A stretch of 17,803 nt of DNA, from assembly GCA_015852425.1 (NCBI GenBank), contig JAAAIG010000719.1:2166-19968 (forward strand), read 5' to 3'. This stretch comes from Gryganskiella cystojenkinii (Eukaryota; Mortierellomycota; Mortierellomycetes; Mortierellales; Mortierellaceae). The position numbers were made by a program, and so were the translations under genes. Under the pieces are notes generated by a model that saw only the letters and a list, made by a program, of their open reading frames with translations, was not told the DNA's origin and made no database searches. This document shows, piece by piece, positions 1-9,140 of this stretch (its first letter is position 1; every line of letters begins with the position of its first letter).

Positions 1-382
1 AAAAAAAAAAAGAAAAAAAAAATGTAAACAAAAAAAAAAGTTGTTGTGGCGCAATTTGAATGAACGACTGACAGAGAGACACATCCCAGCCAAGAAACTT
101 GTTTGAAGGTGGACCAAACGTGGAAGAGATCTGGACTAGAAATCCAGGTCGAGGTCCCTTGTTCTGGGCGGAGTCCTACCGGCGGGGTAAACCAACGTCT
201 TGAAGTCCTCTTGTTCTCTGACACCCAGACCAATTGAAGACTTCACAAAGATCGCAGTCACACGACCAAACCAGCTCGACCAACCCCTTAACTGGATTTC
301 ACGTCCATGCCCGAGGTCCGAAACAAGCTTTGCTCCCTTCTTTGCATGTCCCCATGGTCTTGTCCAAGTAGTCTGAAATCTT
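1..382. other. Upstream region of the threonyl-tRNA synthetase gene
   Basis: The first 39 bases are almost pure A. The rest is mixed-composition DNA in which I see no convincing exon. An 87-codon open frame on the minus strand runs into the synthetase exon and has no recognisable motif. The plus-strand frame leading into the synthetase is closed by a TGA at 374-376, just before the chosen start. The region should hold the promoter and 5' leader, but I saw no clear TATA or CCAAT box. Confidence 0.5.
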
Positions 383-2958
383 ATGAACTTCCAAGGCATC
401 AGAGGACGACTCGTTGGTCAACTGCGTCACAGCCATATCGCCGCTGCAACAAATCCCTTCGAACGGCGTGCACTCGCATTCACAAAGGAACAAGCTCGCC
501 AAGCTCAACTTCGACTCAGCAATGCGCGATCAACCGAGGCTATTGAGGTGATCCTTCCAGACGGATCGCGCAAGGCGGGAACTGCTCGGACAACTACCCC
601 ATTGGAAATCGCTCAAGGTATGGGGCCAAGTCGACACAATATTTTTCATAGCCGATTCGAGTCTATCATTGAATCGCGCTCATTAATCCATTTACACACT
701 TTTTTTAGGCATCTCGGGAAAACTGGCCAAGACCACGCTAATCGCCCAACTGAACGGAAACACGTATTGGGATATGACCCGACCTCTGGATCACTCCTGT
801 CAACTGGAATTGATCCCGTTCCAGGAGAACAACGATCGCCTGACAAACCTTTTTTGGCATTCTTCTGCTCACGTTCTTGGCATGTCCCTGGAAGCCAAGT
901 ATGGATCCCGGCTTTTGCTCTGTGATGGACCAGCAATCAAGCAAGGAGGATTCTTTTACGAGTTTTTGTTGATGAAGGAAGGACAGGATCCCACAAAGCC
1001 ACTGCCAACGGTCAAGGAACTTTTGGAGCAAAACTATCCCTCCTATCAGTTTTCAAAAGACGAGATCACAGAGATTCAACAGATCATGACAAAATTTATC
1101 TCACAACGACTTCCCTTCGAACGACTCTCAGTCTCTCAAGAGTTTGCCTACGACCTCTTTCCGGAAAACAGGTTTAAGCAACATTTCATCGGAAACATCC
1201 CCAAGGACAGCGAGATTACTTTATACAAGTGTGGGCCTTTTGTGGATCTATGCCGCGGTCCTCATGTCCAACATACTGGCCAACTTCAAGCCATGGAGAT
1301 CCTTCGTACCTCCAATGCCTATTTCATGCCCGAGCTGGATCGCGACCCGAAATCACCACAGGCTTTGACAAGGATGTATGGAATTGCCTTCCCCTCTGCC
1401 AAGGAATTGAAGCAATGGCATCACCAAAAGAACGAGGCCGAGAAGAGAGATCACCGTGTCATCGGCAGAAATCAAGGACTGTTCGCTGTTCACCCTGCTA
1501 GTCCTGGATCGGCATTCATGCTGCCTCACGGAACCCGTATAGTCGAGCGATTGATGCGATTTATGAGACAACAGTATCGGAAATACGGATTTGAAGAGGT
1601 CATGACACCTCTAATGTACAAGAAAGAGCTCTGGGAGACTTCGGGACACTGGCAAAACTATAAGGACGACATGTTCCAGGTCATGAGGGGATGCGATCAT
1701 CACGGTCATGGTCACGATCATAGTCAAGGATCCGAGCAAAAGGAAGGCGAACAAAAACCCTTGGCAGAGGGACACGACGAGGTTTTTGGCTTAAAGCCCA
1801 TGAACTGCCCCGGACACTGCTTGATATTCGACATGTCCAATCGGTCCTATAAAGATCTTCCCATCCGCTACGCTGATTTCAGTGCTCTTCACAGGTAACC
1901 AATTTAAAGCGAGCTTAATTACGACTAAGGGATTATCACTTATACCTTGAGAAGGCTAATTCTCGATCATGTCTGCTCATATCGCTGATAGAAACGAATC
2001 GACGGGATCATTGACAGGACTGACTCGTGTTCGCCGGTTCCATCAGGATGATGCTCACATCTTTTGCACAAGGAACCAAATCTTTGACGAGATCAAGTCC
2101 ACGCTGTCTTTTGTCGACACGGTCTACCGTACGTTCAGGTTCCCCAGTTATGAACTTGCGCTTTCGACCCGCCCTCTGACCAACTTTATGGGATCGATTC
2201 AGGAATGGAACTCTGCCGAGGATGCTCTTCGTCAAGCTTTGGATCAGTCTGGCATGGATTGGTCCATTAATGAGGGCGACGGTGCTTTTTACGGTCCCAA
2301 GATTGATATTCTCGTCCGAGATGCCCTTGGAAGGAGACACCAGACTGCGACTATTCAACTCGACTTTCAGTTACCCCAACGGTTTGGTCTACAATTTTAT
2401 GACCAACAAGGAGAGAAACAATCGCCCGTGATTGTTCACAGAGCTGTCTTGGGAAGTGTCGAGCGTATGATGGCGATCTTGATTGAACATACAGGAGGTC
2501 GTTGGCCGTTCTGGATCTCGCCTCGTCAAGCCATGGTTATCCCGGTTTTCGGAGGCAAAGCTGGCGATGTCACAGAGGAACAGGCTAACACCGAGGACAA
2601 AATGGGCATGTCGTTGACCGAGTATGCTCATCATGTCAAGGAGACCCTGGCCAAGGCAGGACGGGCACCTAAGTCTTCATCAGCTGGATCAGTACTGATT
2701 TCTCCAGAGGAAAGGGATCCGGTTGTGCGCATGGATGACAAACACTACTTTGTGGATCTGGACCAATCTGGAGGTACACTCAACAAGATGGTCCGCGATG
2801 CTCAGGTTGCTCAGTACAACTTTATCGTGGTGATTGGTGAGAAGGAGAAGGAGACTGGAACAGTCAACGTCCGTACCCGAGAGGGTGAAAGGTTGGGTCA
2901 GATGACGATACCAGAGCTGCTGAAGGTGTTCCAGGAACGAGAAAACCAGTTCTTGTAG
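383..2958 (+). CDS. Threonyl-tRNA synthetase, probably mitochondrial or dual-targeted (3 exons)
   Basis: This enzyme charges tRNA-Thr with threonine. The model is exons 383-617, 709-1894 and 1992-2958, with introns 618-708 and 1895-1991 (both GT...AG, phases 1 and 2). It gives 795 residues. ATG383 is the first in-frame ATG after a stop at 374-376. Residues 1-50 are rich in Arg and Ala with few acids, like a mitochondrial leader. A TGS domain follows (about 53-113), then the editing domain with HSSAH (129-133) and CRGPH (Cys260, His264). The class II catalytic core has the zinc ligands Cys445 (in MNCPGH), His496 (in DDAH) and His623 (in VHRA). The anticodon-binding domain is about 643-795. Insertions stand out: a His-rich stretch near 409-437 and two in the anticodon domain (about 660-682 and 696-725). 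All key residues are present, so it should be active and able to edit. The architecture fits yeast THS1 or animal TARS2, not the shorter yeast MST1. The family is certain; the compartment is inferred. Confidence 0.95.
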
Positions 2959-3015
2959 CCGCTAGATTCTATACAGAAATTTGCTGAAAGTGTTTAGGAT
3001 GGCGACTGTGACAAA

Positions 3016-3021
3016 AATAAA
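3016..3021 (+). terminator. Candidate poly(A) signal of the threonyl-tRNA synthetase gene
   Basis: AATAAA lies 58 bases after the stop codon, in A-rich sequence. The position suits a 3' end signal. There is no transcript evidence here. Confidence 0.4.
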
Positions 3022-3101
3022 GAGGAAGGCGGCGAACAAACACTCAACAGGGTGCACAACATTATTAACAACTCATGAGGATTCCTGATTTATTTGATGA
3101 G

Positions 3102-5056
3102 TCAATATGAGTGGTAATACAAGACTCTACCCTCCTTGCCCGAGACCTTGCAAAATCGATTCACAGTCTCGGCTGGCATACGCATCATTCTGTTCTTCGC
3201 AGGCGAGATTTGGGCCTTAACAGGAGTGGTATGAATTTTCAAGTGAAATGCGCTTGTTCATCCTTCGCAGTGGAATCGATTGAGTTGCCAAACCTGACAC
3301 AGACATCCCAGTTGTTCTCCATAATAGTCTGCGCCGAAGGTCACAAAGTTCAGGATCAGCATCAAAGCAAATAAAGACAACAGCAGCAAATAAACACGCC
3401 TTGATTGTAAGACAAATCTTCAAATGCAAAAGCAACATGGCAAGATAAACATCTCGACGGACATGATACTTGTCCTGGAACACCTTCTCCACCAGATACT
3501 CAATTCCTGTTTAGTATGCTGACGATGTAAACATCATAGCCTGGAATAGAGTAAGCGCATCATCAAATTGTATATTAGTCGATGCTAAAAAAATATAAAG
3601 ATAACTTACCAAACACAATGACGCAGACAATCTTGTAGCCCTTGGCAATTTCGAAGGAACCGGACGCATTGTAAATTCTTTCCAATCAGGCATCTCTGGC
3701 GCACCATGTTTTTTCTTCGTCGTCCTTGTGTTTTGAATGGTTGGTACAGACCGATATTCTCGAAAAGCGTGTCCACGTATTCATCCTTGCGAGGAAGTAC
3801 GCATCCACATTTGTACCTTTCGACGACTGCGCGAGCAGAAGGCCCAAAATGGTTTTCATTGATGAGACCTTGCACGCCGGTCTGGAGAGCGAAGAAATCT
3901 GGAGAGACCCAAAACGAGGGGTCCTCCTTCGTTGCTCCCTTCTTTGAAATTGATTGTATTTGTTACGTCGTTGAGCACTCCATAACCGCCTCCTATTATT
4001 GAAATAAGTTATCTGTAAAAAAATACTCAAAAACGTTAATCTCTACTTTATCCATCGCCTCAATAACAAATATCCTCTATAGTCTATACCATCACAAACT
4101 TGCCGCATACTTGATGAGGGACCATCGACTCCTCTCCGTAATATACGTCCTCGGTATAGAACTTCTTGGACTGCATACTCTGAAGTCCAAATGCGATCTC
4201 GTCCTACACGAACCCCATAAAAAAAAAAGAAACACAAAACATGCATCAAACTATATTAGTAGAACGTGCCGATCCTTCACTTCCGAATCCTAAACGGAAA
4301 AAAATAAACATGCCTTACCTCTTCCTCCTCCAAATCGAAAAAAAATATATCTCCGGCAATGCCATCTGTATCCAAAACCAGCAACAGCTGGAATATAAGT
4401 CAAAGAAAAAAAGAACAAGGACCGACACTGACCTTGGCAGCCGGGAGTTTTCTGTGCCGCTCAAGTGGAGGATCATTCATGTCATCCTCATCGTCCAGAT
4501 GTCGATCGTCTTGAGCTTCATCGGAAACATCACCGTCATCATTCTCTTCGTTTTCATCGCGGATCTGCTCACGACCCTTTCTCGCTACTCCAGCCTAAAG
4601 TTGGAGGGCCTACAATAACAAAAGGCAGCAAAAGGACGGTCAGGTCATTTTCATTACCGCTTTTCTATTAGGCTCTTTCAAATAAAAGCCTACACAGGTA
4701 CAATACCGTTTTTGAAAACGTCTTCGGGCTGCCCTTGTTTTTGCCAGTAAGTACTGGTACGACCACCTGCGCCTACCGTACAAAAAACGAGGTGTATGTG
4801 TTTTCATCGGCATTCGGGTTGAGTCTTGTGCGTAGGAGTTCAGCCTAAGGAAGATAACAGTAACAACAACGATCCTTAACTTATTGCACTTGTAACAGCA
4901 AGATATATACCGAAGAAGAGCGGGCAGTTACCTATCATACAAAAGATCGTGAATCCGATCTTCTTGGAAACGAGTCTATCTTATCTCAGCTATCGTCAAT
5001 TTTGGTCGATGTCCTTGGCCTTGAACCATTTGCTGGTATCGTCGTAGGTCCCTGTT
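3102..5056 (-). pseudogene. Decayed multi-exon eukaryotic gene of unknown family
   Basis: On the minus strand, coding-like blocks are bounded by splice sites in matching phase: 4844-4707, 4594-4433, 4387-4319 and 4203-4090 (46, 54, 23 and 38 codons, all phase 0), then 3992-3610 and a block starting at 3540. Candidate introns of 45 and 115 bases separate the 4594, 4387 and 4203 blocks with GT...AG ends. A further fragment lies at 5051-4996, followed by a hydrophobic frame at 4980-4876. The 4594 block is strongly acidic, with runs of Asp and Glu. Lesions include in-frame stops at 4773-4775, 3963-3965, 3686-3688 and 3500-3502, and frame changes near the A-run at 3731-3734 and near 3237-3242. The last open frame ends at 3102. 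I do not recognise the protein. The pattern argues for a host-type gene with introns that lost function, or for errors in the assembly. It converges on the synthetase gene. Confidence 0.55.
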
Positions 5057-5293
5057 TATCTCACGGAAAGTCGCGGAGACATCGACATGTCGAAAGACGG
5101 CATCGAGACTATGAAAAGATTGAGAGGTAAAAGCCATGAGTTATTGTAGAGTCAGTGGAGCAGTTGTTCACAAACAAGACGTAAAGAGGATCTCACTTAC
5201 TCTACTAGAGGGTAATAAATAATTATAATAACAGTCATGAGAGCAACAACCCTACAAAGAGTGAACAGGCTTTAATTGTCAAACATCGAGGTG

Positions 5294-5587
5294 CTAGGGC
5301 CTACGAAACTGTCTAGGCGTAACGATGACCGACCACCATACCACGCTCCGGCTGCACGGGCGGCCCAACGTACGTCTACATGTTTTGGCGACGATACCCA
5401 TGTGGATTGTATAGGTAATTACCGTCCAGATATTATAGGTGGGTGTAGAACCGAAAACTATCGCAACGGCAAGAAGAAATCCCCCAGCGGAGACTGCTGT
5501 TTGGCCGATTACAACTATAAAGGCACCTGCATCAACAACTTCATCTGCGAGGCTTAAACCCCATCCACACGTTGAGATAACCAGCAT
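5294..5587 (-). CDS. Short hypothetical protein with two predicted membrane segments
   Basis: The open frame starts at an internal ATG at 5587 and gives 97 residues. The same frame is open further upstream, but there it overlaps the zinc-ribbon frame, so this Met is the likelier start. A long hydrophobic stretch covers residues about 19-46. A second, weaker one covers about 51-66, followed by a basic Arg-rich and Cys-containing tail. This suggests a small membrane protein. There is no recognisable family. It lies 67 bases downstream of the zinc-ribbon ORF, on the same strand. The opposite strand also has an open frame here, at 5276-5557 (93 codons, Cys-rich), which could be the real one. Short membrane proteins like this are common in large DNA viruses, but that is only context. 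Confidence 0.3.
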   Translation of the reverse strand: MLVISTCGWGLSLADEVVDAGAFIVVIGQTAVSAGGFLLAVAIVFGSTPTYNIWTVITYTIHMGIVAKTCRRTLGRPCSRSVVWWSVIVTPRQFRRP

Positions 5588-5654
5588 CGGATATATCGGC
5601 GGAGGAAACGTTAACGCAATCTCGGGGAGAGGTTCGCAAGTTTTAAAAACATGT

Positions 5655-5978
5655 TCAAGGGTCTCTGATAGAGTGAGATATGTTGGCACACTTGACAAGA
5701 TCCGCGAACACCTTGAGAGAATACGGCATTTCCTTAACCTTTGGTGACTCCTCGCTGCCACATCTGTGACACGAACGCTCTGATGTGGGAAAATCTCCAC
5801 AGGCACTACAAACGGGTACCATACTCCAGTTGCTCTGTGCGATGGTGTCCATAAGTACTCTGCTCGCATCATGAATATAGCTATGGATGAGATGCAGGAG
5901 ACTCTCTACAATGTAATATCTGTGAGTGTCGGGATGGAAGATGAGATAACAAGCCTGAAAAAAGAGGGCGACGAGCGA
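5655..5978 (-). pseudogene. C-terminal fragment resembling RNA polymerase second-largest subunit (Rpb2-type zinc ribbon)
   Basis: The frame is open from 5978 (after a stop at 5979-5981) to the stop at 5655-5657, 107 codons, with an internal ATG at 5852. Counting from that Met, four cysteines form CSAC (15 and 18) and CHRC (28 and 31). The stretch MPYSLKVFADL follows (residues 42-52). In Rpb2 proteins the C-terminal clamp has the same order: a Cys2-Cys2 ribbon, then a conserved PY-x2-K helix near the end. The segment HDASRVLMD just before the ribbon also fits the usual region that precedes it. Full Rpb2 exceeds 1000 residues, so only the last tenth is present. I found no continuation upstream on this strand. 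It may be a truncated viral or host polymerase gene, or a free-standing 65-residue zinc-ribbon protein starting at 5852. Confidence 0.45.
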
Positions 5979-6176
5979 CTAAGGAAGATAGCCCGTATGT
6001 TTGTTATAGATGAACGTGATACACAAGGAATCAGCGGTCTAAATGCGGGTGACTATTTCAAATATCTCACGGGAAGGATGGAGATAAACCTATGTACCTG
6101 TGATAAGAAGCTCGACCCTGATGCCTTGTCTTGGGTAGATAAGAGTTTTTTTAAAAACACGGTCTATCCTCCTTGA
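5871..6176 (+). CDS. Hypothetical 101-residue protein
   Basis: The frame is open from upstream of the ATG at 5871 to a TGA at 6174-6176. Alternative starts are at 5883 and 5892. The product is mixed and slightly acidic, with a charged helical N-terminal half and a CTC motif near residue 77. There is no membrane segment and no family I recognise. It starts 18 bases from the internal ATG of the zinc-ribbon frame, on the other strand, and ends 33 bases before the end of the convergent coiled-coil gene. It overlaps, in antisense, the upstream part of the Rpb2-like frame (5871-5978). So either that frame really begins at 5852, or one of the two is not coding. The even amino-acid composition makes it look like a real protein. 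Confidence 0.4.
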   Translation: MNIAMDEMQETLYNVISVSVGMEDEITSLKKEGDERLRKIARMFVIDERDTQGISGLNAGDYFKYLTGRMEINLCTCDKKLDPDALSWVDKSFFKNTVYPP

Positions 6177-6209
6177 GACTCTCGTTGGATGACATGCGTC
6201 TTACTCTGG

Positions 6210-6785
6210 TCACCCTTGCCCGAAGTGGTCGCTGTCGTTCTTGACTCTGAGATCCTCCAACTTATCCATCATCCTACGGAATTCCGAGTGGTCGTGGGCG
6301 GTCTTGGCCCTGAGAACATCCACACCGTCTCCAAGGGCCATCACGGTAGACATCAGGGCTCCAATTTCCGCCAGAGTACCCCTAGTTAATGCCAACGCCC
6401 CATCAGACACCTCCTGCAGACGATTGTCCACGCTGGCCACATGCTGCTGATAGTACCCCATCACATCGTTCATCCGCGACAAATCTGCGCGCAATTCCGC
6501 ATTCTCAGCCCTTATCTTATGCAGTTCCTCCCGCATATCATCCATCGCGCCCCTTAGGTCATCCTCTGGAGCATCTTGGTTACCCACTAGAATTCGGCGC
6601 TTCATCCTAGACAACTTGCGCTTGTGTTTAGTGGATTTCCCCTCTAACCTTTCCACTCGAGCCTCTAGATCTCGGATGGGTTTTTGGGCCGCCTTCTTTC
6701 GACACTCCTTACAAGTGCCTTCCCCAGTATAGAACTCTAACTTATTCTTAGTGGTCCTACACTTGTTGCATGTCTTGGTTGTCAT
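6210..6785 (-). CDS. Zinc-finger and coiled-coil protein of giant-virus or phage style
   Basis: This single uninterrupted frame of 191 residues starts at the ATG at 6785. The N-terminus has CNKC (6-9) and CKEC (25-28), with the aromatic FY between the pairs. That layout is typical of short CxxC...CxxC fingers in phage and large DNA virus proteins, often next to nuclease or structural domains. Basic linkers follow (about 30-72). A long coiled coil covers about 83-125, with regular Leu, Met and Glu spacing, and a second helical stretch covers about 140-185. No catalytic domain is visible. It probably binds nucleic acid or protein and forms oligomers, but its role is unknown. The frame has no introns, in contrast to the host genes around it. 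It is convergent with the 101-residue ORF. A host gene of unknown type remains possible. Confidence 0.7.
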   Translation of the reverse strand: MTTKTCNKCRTTKNKLEFYTGEGTCKECRKKAAQKPIRDLEARVERLEGKSTKHKRKLSRMKRRILVGNQDAPEDDLRGAMDDMREELHKIRAENAELRADLSRMNDVMGYYQQHVASVDNRLQEVSDGALALTRGTLAEIGALMSTVMALGDGVDVLRAKTAHDHSEFRRMMDKLEDLRVKNDSDHFGQG

Positions 6786-8027
6786 CGTCCAGAAATCTAG
6801 TTCAAGGATTAATCACGAAGATGGTCCTCTGTAAATCGCCCATGTCAAGAAGGTAATGGAAAGGTGCTTTTCAGTCAGGGTATTAAGAAATAGGAAAATA
6901 CCTACTGATGGCAAAATGCAGAGACGTGAGCGCGAGAATGGACGTAGCGAAGGTGTTAATTGATGAAGAGAAAGGAAAGCGCAAAAGAGAAAGGAAAGTG
7001 CAAATGAGAGAGACGTACAGGTGCCACTAAAATGTTTGAACCCTTTTCCTGTTGTGCCTCGGTTGCAAAGCAAGACGAGGTGACTGGGTTCAGAGCCTTG
7101 CAAAGAAAGCAAAGTCGATTTTTGGTGGCAATTCTATGCTCATCGATAAGTTTGAGCAGCGTTTGATGAGTTCAACCTGGTCACATCATTGTTCTGCTTG
7201 AGAGAGACGCATGAGCTTTTCCTGTCTTTCGATCCGGAGCTTCCAGGTCCTAATATTGTATTTTCCGGGCATCTTGGGCTTCGACATCTGGTGTTGGAGT
7301 TTGTGCCCCATTTTCTGCGTCCCGAAAAAATAAAAGTAAAAGGTCCTCCTCTTTCTTCCGCTTCTGATTGCCACATGTGGCCCCACTGGCATTCGATTTT
7401 TCAGTAAAGAAATGGGTGGAATTTACATGGCTGAGAGTGTAGTGTCTGGAGTATGAGTAGCCATGTTGGTCCACTGGCTCTTAGTCCCCTTGGTTCTTCC
7501 CCTCCCCTTGGATGAAAAAAAAAAACATTCGACTCTGCAAATGGGAACCATATTTGAGAGAGGAGTGATCCCTGATTCCCGATCGCCCCAAAGATAGAAT
7601 TGTTCCTTCTTTTTAATGTTCCCTGTATGTTGTCACTGTTCCTGAAGTCGCTTCTCCTTCCTCCCTCGGAACCCTTTTTCTGGGGATCGAATCCATTTCT
7701 GTTTCTTGTGTGCACTCAATACTCATAAGGGACTACATCCTGATTCTATTTTTTCATTGTGACAAAGAAAAAAGAGGAGTGATGGACAAAGACAAATATT
7801 ATTTTCTCGTTGATATCATTTACCGAGTCTACGAAAGCGAGGCAAAAAGAAAAAAAATACCAATTAACCAGCCATCCAACACGCCGAAGACGATAGTTAG
7901 ACTTGAGAAGGGGAAGGGAAGGATTGACGCTGAGCTCCACGGCCAACTTGTTTGTTCAGTTGAAGGTTTTTTGTTTTAGTGCGCGTTCTACTCGCGTTTT
8001 TTGGGCTTGAATTTTTCACGCCCTTGA

Positions 8028-8051
8028 TTTTTTTTTTTTTTTTTTTTTTTT
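8028..8051. repeat. Poly-T run
   Basis: This is a run of 24 T. It is a homopolymer and prone to length error. It could be the tail of an old retrocopy in minus orientation, but I see no retroelement next to it. Confidence 0.8.
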
Positions 8052-8767
8052 GCAAGGAGACAACCTCGCGATGGGCAGAGTGAGGGAAAAAAACGGAACC
8101 ATAGGTTAGAACCGCAAATGAACTCCTTTCTCCTCTTTCATACCAGCTCTTTGTAAAAAAGACCTCTCTCACTCCTCCCCTTGTGGTTTGCGTATTTTGT
8201 CTCCTGGAGAACTCATCGTGGGAGGTTGACAAGACAGAAAAAAGGCTGGTGTCATGTAGGTTGTTTACGCGAGCGAGACTAACATGAATAAAACACTTTG
8301 TGGCTCTTTTGCATCGTTGCGTTTTTTTTTTGTTGTTGCTGTTCATTTTGCGCGGGCCGGGGAAAGAAGCGGAAGAGAGACGAGAGGAGAGGGAGAGGCG
8401 GAGCAAGGTTGAGAGAAGGCAACTCTATTTTGATTATTGTGCAAAACTGTGCACCTCCTTGCTCAGTTCTCCGGGAATGACCCCATTGTGTTGGATCTCA
8501 ACCTTTCAAACAAAAAAGCGGACCACCGTCTGCAAGAAGAAATGGCATACAAAAGATATGAACAAAAAAGGGCACAGAAGTGCGATGCTGCTGAGTACAG
8601 TCAGCATCGTCCAACATCAACAATCGTCTGGGATGGAGATCATCGTCCGTGGGGAACTCCGTTTCTTTTGTCAGTTTCTCACTCACTCACTTTTTTCTTC
8701 ATCAAGTCATCCAATCCATCTGCACTCTTGGTCCATAACAGCTTCTTGTGGACGTAAGAACCACCCT

Positions 8768-8793
8768 TTCTCTCTCCCTCTCTCTCTCGCTCA
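8768..8793. repeat. CT-rich microsatellite
   Basis: This tract is mainly CT dinucleotides with a few interruptions. It lies about 1.2 kb before the PH-domain gene and belongs to a wider pyrimidine-rich upstream region. Confidence 0.7.
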
Positions 8794-9082
8794 CTTTCAT
8801 TTTATGCCGATGCAACAGTGAGTGATTTAAAAAATTGTTTCTCTTTCCTTCACTGCTTATTCCTTTCTTGTCTGCACGACAACTGATGTGCTTATTCCTG
8901 TTTCCTTGGGAAAGCTCACCAATTTTCCCACTGAACATCACCATTCGATAAAGCCGAAGAGTCGTTTTTTGCCTTTTCTCGTAAACAAAACAAAAGGAAA
9001 CCTAGCTATCCTTTTGTGTTTCTCGACATCTCTCGATCTGTTCTCCCTTCTCATTCGACGGTGCGATCCGTATTTTTTTCCC

Positions 9083-9140
9083 ATCTCTCTCTCTCTTTTT
9101 CTCTCTCTCCCTCTCGCTCTTTCTCTCTCTCTCTGTTCTC
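9083..9140. repeat. CT microsatellite
   Basis: This interrupted CT repeat covers about 58 bases, with T-runs in the middle. It lies some 820 bases before the PH-domain start codon. Long pyrimidine tracts are frequent in fungal promoters. A regulatory role is only a possibility. Confidence 0.75.

Noticed and set aside
136..399. 87-codon minus-strand open frame
   Set aside because: No motif, overlaps the start of the synthetase gene on the other strand, and no splice partner.
5276..5557. 93-codon Cys-rich plus-strand frame
   Set aside because: Antisense to the membrane-protein frame; cysteine spacing fits no finger I know. Kept only as an alternative.
6813..7112. 99-codon minus-strand frame with hydrophobic stretches
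   Set aside because: Composition follows an A/G-rich plus strand (Ser, Leu and Phe from CT-rich DNA); no domain.
7186..7392. Basic minus-strand frame ending near 7186
   Set aside because: The last 40 residues look protein-like, but two other frames here are equally open and there is no splice evidence.
7897..8406. 169-codon minus-strand frame
   Set aside because: Its length depends on reading the T-run as poly-Lys; low complexity and no motif.
8437..8757. 106-codon plus-strand frame
   Set aside because: The middle looks slightly protein-like, but there is no family, no conserved pattern, and a CT-rich end.
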